Assembly (NCBI RefSeq): GCF_014640555.1
Contig: NZ_BMHE01000033.1
Location: 21,432 to 85,431, forward strand
Source: Paenibacillus marchantiophytorum
GTDB lineage: Bacteria; Bacillota; Bacilli; Paenibacillales; NBRC-103111
Direction of reading: 5' to 3'
DNA length: 64,000 nucleotides
The position numbers and the translations under genes were made by a program. Position 1 is the first letter of the stretch; every line of letters starts with the position of its first letter. Positions 42,315 through 50,633 of this stretch are shown here, piece by piece. Under the pieces are notes generated by a model that ran no database searches, was not told where the DNA came from, and worked only from the letters and a program-made list of their open reading frames with translations.

Positions 42315-45300
42315 TTATTGGTTTTGGCTAGTGAAAGTGAGGGTCGCTAGATCCCCGTATCGGGTAATGGTATACGTCTGCGTCGGTGCATCATAGGTCA
42401 CTTTGAGTTCGGGAGCATCGAAAGTCAATTCAGTAGGGCTGTACAGCTTCACCTGCTGCAGGCCTGCTGATTTGAGCTCAAGCTGATAAGTAGTTCCTTG
42501 ATGTGTCAGGGCAAAGGGAACATTTGAACGTACGATGTGGAATTGATCTTGCTGAGGTCCAATTCCGATTGAAGCCGATTTAGCTAAACCAAGGTACAAT
42601 TTATGATCTATCGTTGTATACGTATCTGAACTGCTTTGCAGAGAGTACAGCGCCAGTTTGTCGCCTTTTTCGATAACGACACCTAATGTTGAGGTGTATT
42701 CATCAGCTAAGCTTGGGACTTGAGCTGAATTCGGCGTTAGGGTTGCATGAAAATGTGGACTGCCGCCCGCTAGACGATCCTTTAATTTGTCCCATAAATA
42801 GGAGGCCCAGGACTGGCTAATCTGAACATCGCTTTTCATTGCGGCTAGAAACGATTTGGCCATCTGTGTTTCGGTCATAAAGTTATAATCATGCTTCGTT
42901 CGAAGCTTGTCAAAGTAGTCTGCGAACTCCGTCAAATCAGCAATTTTGGATGGTACGGGAAAATGGTACTCGATGTGCTCGAAATAATCAATCGGCATAT
43001 CCAATTTCACCATGGAATCAAAGACTTCGGTCGTCGCGTAATCGCCTGTTCGCAGCACCGGTGTCGGTGTGTGAATCAACATCGTTTGGTCTGTTGCGCC
43101 TTGTGGATCCTGTAAGAGAAAAGGAAGCGACCAAATGGCATCCGGACGGGCAATGACGGGCGACTCGGAAGGCAAGAATCCAAAGTTATACCACATGCCT
43201 TGCTGCTGTTCACTGGTCAACGTTTGTTCATGGACCTCGTTATTCACGCGCCATGTATGCTGATTCGTACCTGGATGCAGCCAAGGGATGCCCAATTTAT
43301 CAAAGGCTTGCTTATGCAAGGTGAGTTCAGTTTTCTCTTGTGCTGAGCTTTTGAAATTATGTACAAATACATGCGGATTAAGATCCAAATGATTGTCACG
43401 CGCATAGTCGATAAATGCCTTGAGCTCCGCAGGATAAGGAAACTGCGGGTCGTCGATCGAGACGGGGGACCCGAATTCGATGCCTCCGACGACCAGGTCG
43501 TCTTTGCCGTCGTGATTGAGATCCACCCACAGCGGGACGGAGTTGTGCCCAGCAACCAAGGCATGATTGCCGACTTGGTTGCTGGTTGCGCCCTCGAGGG
43601 GACCTTGTGGCGTCCAAGTGCCGCCTGCGCCTTGGAGATACACCTGCAGGTCCCCGTCGCTGCTGCCGACCACGAGATCGAGTCGGCCGTCGCCGTTCAT
43701 GTCACGCGCGGCTGGCGCGGCGTGTGTGGCTTGATGCGGCAGCGTAATGATCTCGCTGCCTGGCGTTAGATCAAGGGCCGCTGCGCTGCGGCCCTTGTAG
43801 AGCCTGACTCGCCCATCGGCTCCGCCGAGGACGAGGTCGAGCTTGCCGTCGCCGTCGATGTCGGCGACGAGCGGTGCTGCAGGCCCTGCGGGCAGCTGCA
43901 GCGGCTTCCCGCCCGCGAGCAGCGCCGCGGGCTTCGCGAACCTGCCGCCGGCCAGCTGCGGCAGGAGCCATACCGCCCCGGACTCGTCAGATACGACGAG
44001 GTCCGTGCGGCCATCCCCGTTCACGTCAGACGCGTGAACGGTGCTGTAAGGGCCAAGCTGGAGCGGCGCGCCGCTCTCCAGCAAGATCTTCTCCGGCGCG
44101 CCGAACGTGTCCGGCAGCGCCAAGCCCTCAGGCGGCGGCTCGCTCGCGTAAGCCGCCGCCGCAGGGCCAAGATTCGTGTACTTATACACGAATCCATCCG
44201 CGCTGCCGGCCACGAGGTCCGTGCGGCCGTCGCCGTTGAGGTCCGCGGCGGCTGGATACGCGCGGTAAGGCAGTTCAATCGCGCTCGCCAGATCGCGATA
44301 CTGGGGAAACAGCGCCTGCCGCAGCGGCTTGCCGGCAGACATCACGTGCAGTCCGCTCGCGTAGCCCGAGCCGGGCAGCTCCCCGACGAACTGCGGCTTC
44401 GCGTTCGTTCCTGTATTGAGCTGCACCGTCACACTCTCGCGCCATTGCCCCCAATAGAAGGCGTTGCGGACAAGCGTGAACGAGGCAATCTCGTTATACT
44501 TCTTGAGCAGCTCCGCCCAAGCGATGCCGTCTTTCTGCTGAATCGCCGGCATCGCCTCAAAGTGATTCTGAAATGCCATTGCAGGCCGTCCATAAGGGCC
44601 AAGCACTTTGCGAACACTATAGCCCAGTGTTTCCTTCGCTACGTAAGAGAGCAGCTCGCTGCGATACTGCATGTTGGCAGCGGCAAAATCGAAACTGAAA
44701 TAGGGCTCAATGGGTAAAGCTCTTTTATTGAAATAAGTCGTGCCTGGCGTAGACTTGCCTTCAGCTTGATACTTAGCAGCCAACTGCGTGAAGCCGAGCT
44801 TAGGGTCCATGCCGCTTTTCATATCAAAGCCAGTTGGAAAGTAGCGATTTGGCAGAAAGTTGCTGCTGATCACTACGGCCCCTTTTCCGATCCGATTTTG
44901 CATGGCAAGAGAAACGGATTGACCAGTTGCATTCATGGCAACAATGGATTGTCCTGTCGAAGGCACAAAGCCGTATCCCATATGGAAACCGGGCATGTCA
45001 TTCAGGGTGTGATGCTTGAGATAACTTTGACTGAACAGTTGAAAAGTCTGTTGCAAGCCTTGTAGATTAACAGGTACCTGCGGGTATGTAAATAGAGGCG
45101 TTTCTGTATTAGCTAACGGCAGCTTCTGTAAGTCGACTAGACGTTCTGCCCCAAGGAAGTCTAGTGGAAAGCTGCTAGAGAAACCATTTTCAAGTAGTAA
45201 ATGTCCGCCCTGCTTTACATATCCTGTGAGTTTCACAACTTGTTCTGCCCACTGGGCGTTCTCAGTTAGAGAAGGGTCCAGATAAACCGCATCATACTTG

Positions 45301-45533
45301 CGCAGCTGACTGGTGGATAAGGTTGATAAGGGCTGTTTGCTAATGTCCACACCAGCTTGCAAGGTTTGTTGGAAATTTCCATACGCCGCTGTATCATAAA
45401 CATCTCCGCTGGTGGCGTAGAGAAGCTTAGTTTCATCTATTTTTGGTAAAAATAGTAGGATACCCAGCATAATAAGAAGGCAAAGGCCTAGTCCGGTCAT
45501 CATTTGAAAAATACGAATTTTCGACAAAGCCAA
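42315..45533 (-). CDS. large membrane-anchored FG-GAP/VCBS repeat protein
   Basis: 1072 residues. An N-terminal helix (about 12-30) anchors it; the rest is outside. Residues about 40-230 look like a glutamine-amidotransferase-type fold (LRKYDAVYLDPS, KQGGHLLLENG). Five calcium-binding FG-GAP repeats lie at about 426, 501, 557, 611 and 671 (DLNGDGRTDLV, DVNGDGRTDLV, DIDGDGKLDLV, DMNGDGRLDLV, DLNHDGKDDLV). The flanking segments may form one sugar-active or deacetylase-like domain split by the propeller; this is weak. TTG 45533 is 6 bases from GAGGG. It heads the dlt-like operon, so it may bind or modify the polymer. The repeat region (about 43500-44420) is far GC-richer than the ends. Confidence 0.75.
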   Translation of the reverse strand: MALSKIRIFQMMTGLGLCLLIMLGILLFLPKIDETKLLYATSGDVYDTAAYGNFQQTLQAGVDISKQPLSTLSTSQLRKYDAVYLDPSLTENAQWAEQVVKLTGYVKQGGHLLLENGFSSSFPLDFLGAERLVDLQKLPLANTETPLFTYPQVPVNLQGLQQTFQLFSQSYLKHHTLNDMPGFHMGYGFVPSTGQSIVAMNATGQSVSLAMQNRIGKGAVVISSNFLPNRYFPTGFDMKSGMDPKLGFTQLAAKYQAEGKSTPGTTYFNKRALPIEPYFSFDFAAANMQYRSELLSYVAKETLGYSVRKVLGPYGRPAMAFQNHFEAMPAIQQKDGIAWAELLKKYNEIASFTLVRNAFYWGQWRESVTVQLNTGTNAKPQFVGELPGSGYASGLHVMSAGKPLRQALFPQYRDLASAIELPYRAYPAAADLNGDGRTDLVAGSADGFVYKYTNLGPAAAAYASEPPPEGLALPDTFGAPEKILLESGAPLQLGPYSTVHASDVNGDGRTDLVVSDESGAVWLLPQLAGGRFAKPAALLAGGKPLQLPAGPAAPLVADIDGDGKLDLVLGGADGRVRLYKGRSAAALDLTPGSEIITLPHQATHAAPAARDMNGDGRLDLVVGSSDGDLQVYLQGAGGTWTPQGPLEGATSNQVGNHALVAGHNSVPLWVDLNHDGKDDLVVGGIEFGSPVSIDDPQFPYPAELKAFIDYARDNHLDLNPHVFVHNFKSSAQEKTELTLHKQAFDKLGIPWLHPGTNQHTWRVNNEVHEQTLTSEQQQGMWYNFGFLPSESPVIARPDAIWSLPFLLQDPQGATDQTMLIHTPTPVLRTGDYATTEVFDSMVKLDMPIDYFEHIEYHFPVPSKIADLTEFADYFDKLRTKHDYNFMTETQMAKSFLAAMKSDVQISQSWASYLWDKLKDRLAGGSPHFHATLTPNSAQVPSLADEYTSTLGVVIEKGDKLALYSLQSSSDTYTTIDHKLYLGLAKSASIGIGPQQDQFHIVRSNVPFALTHQGTTYQLELKSAGLQQVKLYSPTELTFDAPELKVTYDAPTQTYTITRYGDLATLTFTSQNQ

Positions 45534-45617
45534 AGGGATCCCTCGATTACTGTAATGGTCACTATCCTTGACATTATAGCATTCATAGATAAGTTTGTTA
45601 ACTTCTAAAGGGGCTGC

Positions 45618-45722
45618 ATGATGGCAGGAAACAGTTGGAAATGGCTAGTCTGTGTCGGATTCTGGGTAACTTTGTTATTGGCTTATGCCCTAGATTCCTA
45701 CCTATCCTTTCTGTTACACTAA
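45618..45722 (+). CDS. possible 34-residue membrane peptide
   Basis: ATG 45618 (or 45621) follows AAAGGGG. The peptide is MMAGNSWKWLVCVGFWVTLL and continues as one hydrophobic helix to LLH. It lies in the divergent interval before the U32 gene. No homology is recognised; it may be a leader peptide or chance. Confidence 0.4.
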   Translation: MMAGNSWKWLVCVGFWVTLLLAYALDSYLSFLLH

Positions 45723-45786
45723 AGAGAAGACTTTGAGGCTTACCCGAGGGCTCTATTAATTGAAAGTATTGAAAGGATTTGCTGCC

Positions 45787-48336
45787 ATGCGTACGATACG
45801 CAGAGAAGATATAGAATTATTGGCCCCTGCGGGGGATTGGGATTGTTTGAGAGCGGCTGTAGCCAATGGGGCGGATGCCGTGTTTTTTGGTGTGGAGAAG
45901 TTCAACGCACGCGCTAGGGCGCATAACTTTACGATGGCCGAGCTGCCGGATATTATGTCGTTCCTTCATCTATATGGCGTTCAGGGCTTCCTGACGTTTA
46001 ATATTCTTGTGTTCGAAGAAGAGTTGAACGAGGCGAAGCAGTTGATTGAAGCTTGTGTAGATGCGGGTGTTGACGCCGTGATTGTGCAGGATTTGGGCCT
46101 GGTTAAAATGATTCGCGAGATCTCCCCGGATTTCCCGATTCACGGATCAACACAAATGACGATTACATCGCCTGAGGCGGTTGAGTTTACGAAGCCTTTC
46201 GACATTGAACGCGTTGTTCTAGGTCGTGAAAATAATTTGAAGCAAATCAAGCAGATCGGTGATCAGGCGAGGCTTCCAATGGAAGTATTCGTGCACGGGG
46301 CGCTATGTGTTTCGTACTCTGGACAATGCTTGACTTCCGAGATGTGGGGCGGACGTTCGGCCAATCGGGGAGAATGCGCGCAAGCTTGCCGCTTGCCGTA
46401 TGACTTGATGGTGGATGGCGTGCAGAAACCGATGGGCGATGTAACTTATTTGTTGTCGCCCAAAGATTTGGCGGCCATTGAGATTGTGCCGGAATTGATC
46501 GAAGCCGGTGTGCGTTCGTTCAAAATTGAAGGGCGTCTCAAAACCCCTGAATATGTCGCTAATGTTGTGAGCAAATATCGCCGCGCGATCGATCGTTATT
46601 TCGATGGCGAAGATGCGCGTCCGTCCAAAGATGAGGTTCGTGAGCTGCAGCAAAGCTTCTCGCGCGGCTTTACAGTTGGGTTCCTGAATGGAACCAACAA
46701 CAAGCAGTTGGTTGACGGCACATTCCCTAAGAGTCGCGGGGTTTTCGTTGGCCGCATCAAGCAAATTTTGCGCGATGGCGTGATTTGTGAGCTGGAGGCG
46801 CCGATTAAGCGCGGTGACGGTGTCGTCTTCGATGCGGGCGATCCGACGAAGAAGGAAGAAGGCGGGCGAATCTATGATTTGCGCCGCAAGGGAGAGAAGC
46901 TCGAAGGCGAAGCCGAGGGCGGACTTATCGAGATTGTCATGGGACGCAACGATGTCGAGTTAAGCCGTCTGCATGTCGGTGATCGCATCTGGAAGACGAA
47001 TGATCCGCATTTGGATAAACGTCTGCGTCAGACCTTCGAGACCGACAAGCCTTACCGCACGTTCCCGGTCAGTATCACAATTGCCGGCGTAGAGGGCGAG
47101 CCGCTCAAAAGCTGGTGGACGGATATCCAAGGCGGTCATACCGTCTTCGTACAATCCGAGCTGCCGCTGGTGCGCGCAGAGAAGCGGCCGATGGACGAAC
47201 AGCTCTTCACTGAGCAGTTCGGCCGCCTTGGCGGCACGATTTATGAGCTTAGCCAGTTGGACGTCCAACTGGTGGGTGAGCTGATCGTGCCGATGCGTGA
47301 ACTCAACAGCATGCGCCGCAGCGCTGTCGAATTAATGGAAGACGAGCGCCAGAAGCCTCGCTCATACATCAAACGCGAAGTCGGCGTCTATGATGACGTG
47401 CTTCCGTCTGTGACGGAGCGTCATGAAGCCGCCGTCAATGCGCCTGCACTGTCCCTAGCGGATCGCAGCGCCGTGGAGCTTACTGCGCTTTGCCGCAACC
47501 TCGAGCAGGTGAAGGCTGTGTTAGAAACGACGGATGATGTGCAACTGATTTACGCTGATTTTGAATTTATTAAGCAGTTTCCTGCGGCCGTTGAAGCCGT
47601 TCATGCGGCAGGGCGCAAGATTGCGCTAGTGACGCCACGCATTCATATGCCAGGGGAAACGGGCTATTTTAACCATATACTCAAGCTCAAGCCTGATGCG
47701 GTATTGATCCGCAATACAGGGGCGGCTTACTTCTTCTTGAAACATCGTTTGGAGAATCCGGATGCCCCGCAACCGCAGCTTATCGGAGACTTCTCGCTGA
47801 ATGTGGCGAACCACAAAGCAGCTGCGCTGTTCCTCGAAGCGGGTCTTGCCAAAGTGACGCCGTCGTACGATCTGAACATCCAACAAATGGTTGATCTGCT
47901 GCGCCGCGCCGAAGCCTCCAAGCTGGAGGTCGTGATCCATCAACATATGCCGATGTTCCATACGGAGCATTGTGTATATTGCACATTCCTGAGCGAAGGG
48001 ACTGACTTCACGAACTGTGGCCGTCCTTGTGAAGACCACAGCGTGTCCTTGCAGGATCGCGTTGGGATGTCTCATCCTGTTCGTGTCGATGAAGGCTGCC
48101 GCAATACGGTGTATAATGCCGTCGATCAATCGGGCGCTGAGTATTTGAGCCATTTCATGGATCTGGGCATTCGCTCTTTCCGAGTCGAGTTCCTGGAAGA
48201 GACACCGGACAAAGTCCGTGAAATTCTTGATTTGTACCGCCGGGCAATTAACGGACAAATAAGCGGAACACAAGTGTGGCGTTCATTGAAAGCTACGAAC
48301 CAACTTGGTGTTACGCGCGGCCAATTAGTGAAGTAA
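45787..48336 (+). CDS. U32 family peptidase-like protein with C-terminal extension
   Basis: 849 residues. The N-terminal U32 domain (about 5-300) opens IELLAPAGDWDCLRAAVANGADAV and has the GHGALCVSYSGQC-type block and RGECAQACRLPY cysteines. A DUF3656-like middle region follows, and a second barrel-like C-terminal part contains HCVYCTFL and CGRPCED. Relatives such as RlhA/YdcP and TrhP hydroxylate rRNA or tRNA bases and carry cysteine clusters. True protease activity is doubtful. The ATG at 45787 is preferred over an earlier TTG, with AAAGGA upstream. Confidence 0.85.
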   Translation: MRTIRREDIELLAPAGDWDCLRAAVANGADAVFFGVEKFNARARAHNFTMAELPDIMSFLHLYGVQGFLTFNILVFEEELNEAKQLIEACVDAGVDAVIVQDLGLVKMIREISPDFPIHGSTQMTITSPEAVEFTKPFDIERVVLGRENNLKQIKQIGDQARLPMEVFVHGALCVSYSGQCLTSEMWGGRSANRGECAQACRLPYDLMVDGVQKPMGDVTYLLSPKDLAAIEIVPELIEAGVRSFKIEGRLKTPEYVANVVSKYRRAIDRYFDGEDARPSKDEVRELQQSFSRGFTVGFLNGTNNKQLVDGTFPKSRGVFVGRIKQILRDGVICELEAPIKRGDGVVFDAGDPTKKEEGGRIYDLRRKGEKLEGEAEGGLIEIVMGRNDVELSRLHVGDRIWKTNDPHLDKRLRQTFETDKPYRTFPVSITIAGVEGEPLKSWWTDIQGGHTVFVQSELPLVRAEKRPMDEQLFTEQFGRLGGTIYELSQLDVQLVGELIVPMRELNSMRRSAVELMEDERQKPRSYIKREVGVYDDVLPSVTERHEAAVNAPALSLADRSAVELTALCRNLEQVKAVLETTDDVQLIYADFEFIKQFPAAVEAVHAAGRKIALVTPRIHMPGETGYFNHILKLKPDAVLIRNTGAAYFFLKHRLENPDAPQPQLIGDFSLNVANHKAAALFLEAGLAKVTPSYDLNIQQMVDLLRRAEASKLEVVIHQHMPMFHTEHCVYCTFLSEGTDFTNCGRPCEDHSVSLQDRVGMSHPVRVDEGCRNTVYNAVDQSGAEYLSHFMDLGIRSFRVEFLEETPDKVREILDLYRRAINGQISGTQVWRSLKATNQLGVTRGQLVK

Positions 48337-48357
48337 GGATTTATCGATGGACAAGAG

Positions 48358-48389
48358 ACCCAGTGCCTTTTTAGGTACTGGGTTTTTTT
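48358..48389 (+). terminator. terminator after the U32 gene
   Basis: ACCCAGTGCCT pairs with AGGTACTGGGT around TTT, followed by a run of T. Confidence 0.88.
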
Positions 48390-48402
48390 AAGGAGTTACC
48401 CC

Positions 48403-48672
48403 AGTTGCCACGCGCGGAGATAAGGGAACGTCGATCCTCTATTCTGGCGAAAAGTGTCAATATTGTGAGGTTGAGGGAACTACAGGGCGCTATTTTGATA
48501 TTTCATGAGAAATTCAGCGTTTTTCGCGGAAATAAGACCCTGTAGTTCCGCTAACGCTCTCGCATCCCTGCTATTTGCTGAAATAGCGCCCTAGAGTTCC
48601 CTCCCTTAATAGGTTTTGTCGCTTTGAAGAGGCTCATCTCTCAGGGCGGCAAAGCCGTTTTGCTCATTTTTT
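48403..48672. repeat. modular intergenic repeat, locus A
   Basis: It begins CGCGGAGATAAGGGAACGTC (about 48413). It holds one forward unit GAGGGAACTACAGGGCGCTA (48473-) and two inverted units (about 48536-48553 and 48580-48603). The first and last form a long imperfect stem. It ends with CTCATCTCTCAGGGCGGCAA at about 48633, including a GGC-AAA-GCC stem and T run. The same left end, unit and right end recur at 56340-56705. The remainder of 48390-48865 has no gene. Confidence 0.8.
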
Positions 48673-48787
48673 GGGAAAGTGAATAAGACTCGTTTATTCG
48701 CGCGGCAAGGTAAGAAACACAGAGGGAGCACGTTCTCTGGATTTATCTCACGAAATACAACGAATTTCCTATAGTTACTGTCACTTG

Positions 48788-48813
48788 TGTAACACCCTGA
48801 ATAATATGTTACA
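48788..48813. promoter_or_regulatory. operator-like dyad upstream of the MerR-type gene
   Basis: TGTAACA at 48788-48794 and TGTTACA at 48807-48813, a perfect 7-bp dyad with a 12-base centre, 53 bases before the likely start codon. It could be an autoregulatory site for the helix-turn-helix protein. Confidence 0.4.
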
Positions 48814-48865
48814 GCTAATGCCTAAGCCTAATGGACGTAAGAAGAAAGGATGGCGATGGATAACA

Positions 48866-50374
48866 ATGAAAAGGACATATAAGTTCACTGAGATCGCTGG
48901 TAAAATCGGAAAACCGCGAGCAGCTGTGGTGGAATGGTCCAATTATTTTCGGGAGTTTCTTCCGACTAAAGCAATTGGTGGATCGCTAAGGTACACAGAA
49001 GAAGCAATTGAAATCTTTGAGATTATTGCCAAGTTGAGCGACGCCAATAAACCGCTTAGATCTATAAAAGAACATTTACGGGAAATGCCGCAGAGAGTAG
49101 TTCATGCACTTCAGGATGAAAAGCCGTTATCCCTTACACCGGCTATTGTTCCTGACTCTATTTTATCTCCCTCCGCAGACCCTTCAATTTCACCTTCAGT
49201 TCTGAGCAATCCCAACTTTCAATTAAGTAAGGAAACCAAGGAAGTAAGTCACATGGTACAGCTCCTCACGCAAAAAATGGGAGCAAATAAATCCCCGATG
49301 GATGGCATGGAGCGAGTCGACGATCTGAATCAAAAGGTGGGTATATCGTCATTAACAAGTGGTAGGCTTTTGTCGCCTATGCGGGATCAATCAAACGCTC
49401 AGTTCGATCAATTAAGCATTGAAGTTGCGGCACTTAGTAACATGATCGAGACGTTAAAATCAAAGCTTATCGAAATTTCGGGCTTGTCTGAAGAAGTAAC
49501 GGAACTGCGCAATCTGATTCAGATTCTCACGCATCATATAACTAATTTGTTCGAACAGGACACAAGGAATGAAGTTGCTGCCACATTAGTATTTTTGCAT
49601 AGGGAAATTGAGTTTGTAGCTGTTGAAGTAAAAGGTCTGAATAATGTGATCGAAACGGTTCAGCAGAAGGTTGCTGAAGATTCGGAGCGAGATCTCCAGG
49701 GTGAAATACTTGCGTCCACCAAGGAGTTATTGAACGAACGCTATGAAAGCATAACGGTAGAAGTGCAGAACTTGTATAAAGGAAATCAGTTCCATACGCA
49801 AAAGGTAATAGAACTGCAAAATGTGATTGAAACCGTTCAGCAGAAGGTTGCTGCGGTTGCGGAAATTTCGGAGCGAGATCTCCGAGGTGAAATACTTGCG
49901 TCCACCAAGGAGTTATTGAACCAACGTTATGAAAGCATTATGGTAGAAGTACAGAACTTGCATAAAGGAAATCAGTTCCATACGCAAAAGGTAATAGAAC
50001 TGCAAAACGTGATCGAGACCGTTCAGCAGAAGGTTGCTGAGGTTGAAGAAGTTGCGGAGCGAGATCTCCGAGGTGAAATACTTGCGTCCACCAAGGAGTT
50101 ATTGAACCAGCGCTATGAAAGCATTTCGGCAGAAGTGCAGAACTTGCGTAAGGGAAATCAGTTCCAAACGCAAAAGGTAACAGAACTGCAAAACGTGATC
50201 GAAACCGTTCAGCAGAAGGTTGTTGAAGTTTCGGAAGTTGCGGAGCGAGATCTCCGAGGTGAAATACTTGCGGCTTCAACGGAGCTAGTAAACCAACGTT
50301 ATGATGAAATTTCTCAACAAGTAACATCACAGCAAAGACTACTTGACAAGATTGCCAAAATATTAGGTTTCTAA
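48866..50374 (+). CDS. MerR-type HTH protein with repetitive coiled coil
   Basis: 502 residues from ATG 48866. An upstream TTG (48785) would place the operator-like dyad inside the gene. Residues 1-70 look like a MerR/RacA-type winged helix (KFTEIAGKIGKPRAAVVEWS, GGSLRYTEEAIEIFEIIAKL). A proline/serine-rich stretch follows, then a long helical region. From about residue 250 on, a 62-residue unit (VQNLxKGNQFxTQKVxELQN, then ETVQQKV, ERDLRGEIL) repeats three full times plus partial copies. The combination suggests DNA binding plus self-association, as in chromosome-anchoring or plasmid MerR-coil proteins. Exact function unknown. Confidence 0.75.
   Translation: MKRTYKFTEIAGKIGKPRAAVVEWSNYFREFLPTKAIGGSLRYTEEAIEIFEIIAKLSDANKPLRSIKEHLREMPQRVVHALQDEKPLSLTPAIVPDSILSPSADPSISPSVLSNPNFQLSKETKEVSHMVQLLTQKMGANKSPMDGMERVDDLNQKVGISSLTSGRLLSPMRDQSNAQFDQLSIEVAALSNMIETLKSKLIEISGLSEEVTELRNLIQILTHHITNLFEQDTRNEVAATLVFLHREIEFVAVEVKGLNNVIETVQQKVAEDSERDLQGEILASTKELLNERYESITVEVQNLYKGNQFHTQKVIELQNVIETVQQKVAAVAEISERDLRGEILASTKELLNQRYESIMVEVQNLHKGNQFHTQKVIELQNVIETVQQKVAEVEEVAERDLRGEILASTKELLNQRYESISAEVQNLRKGNQFQTQKVTELQNVIETVQQKVVEVSEVAERDLRGEILAASTELVNQRYDEISQQVTSQQRLLDKIAKILGF
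49616..50310 (+). repeat. 186-bp in-frame tandem repeats within the coiled-coil gene
   Basis: The string around GTGCAGAACTTG recurs at 49763, 49949 and 50135, exactly 186 bases (62 codons) apart, with a shorter related unit before and a partial after. Units are highly similar at DNA level, which indicates recent duplication or ongoing homogenisation. Confidence 0.93.
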
Positions 50375-50404
50375 GTTATTCATTGATCCTTATCAATCAT
50401 TCGA

Positions 50405-50431
50405 AACTCCCTAGCAGCTAGGGGGTTTTTA
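50405..50431 (+). terminator. terminator after the coiled-coil gene
   Basis: CTCCCTAG pairs with CTAGGGGG around a short loop, followed by TTTTT. Confidence 0.85.
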
Positions 50432-50633
50432 TTGTATAAACACATGCGATTACAGTTTAATTCTCTGCAATCGATGATTCAGCATGCTAATAACCCCCTA
50501 CCTCATCTTTTTGTTCACAACTTAGACACAACTTTTTAATCTATTTTTCAGATTTGTTTAAGGTTGGTTTATTGTTCCACGAGTATAGTGATGATGGATA
50601 TATGGAACGAAAAGAATGAATGGGGGATCTTGG

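Noticed and set aside
44034..44717. 227-codon plus-strand frame inside the FG-GAP gene
   Set aside because: It is an arginine- and alanine-rich product of antisense GC-rich DNA. The opposite strand carries five clear calcium-binding repeats.
48403..48672. Insertion sequence remnant
   Set aside because: No transposase fragment in any frame and no clear target duplication, so it was kept as a repeat of unknown type.
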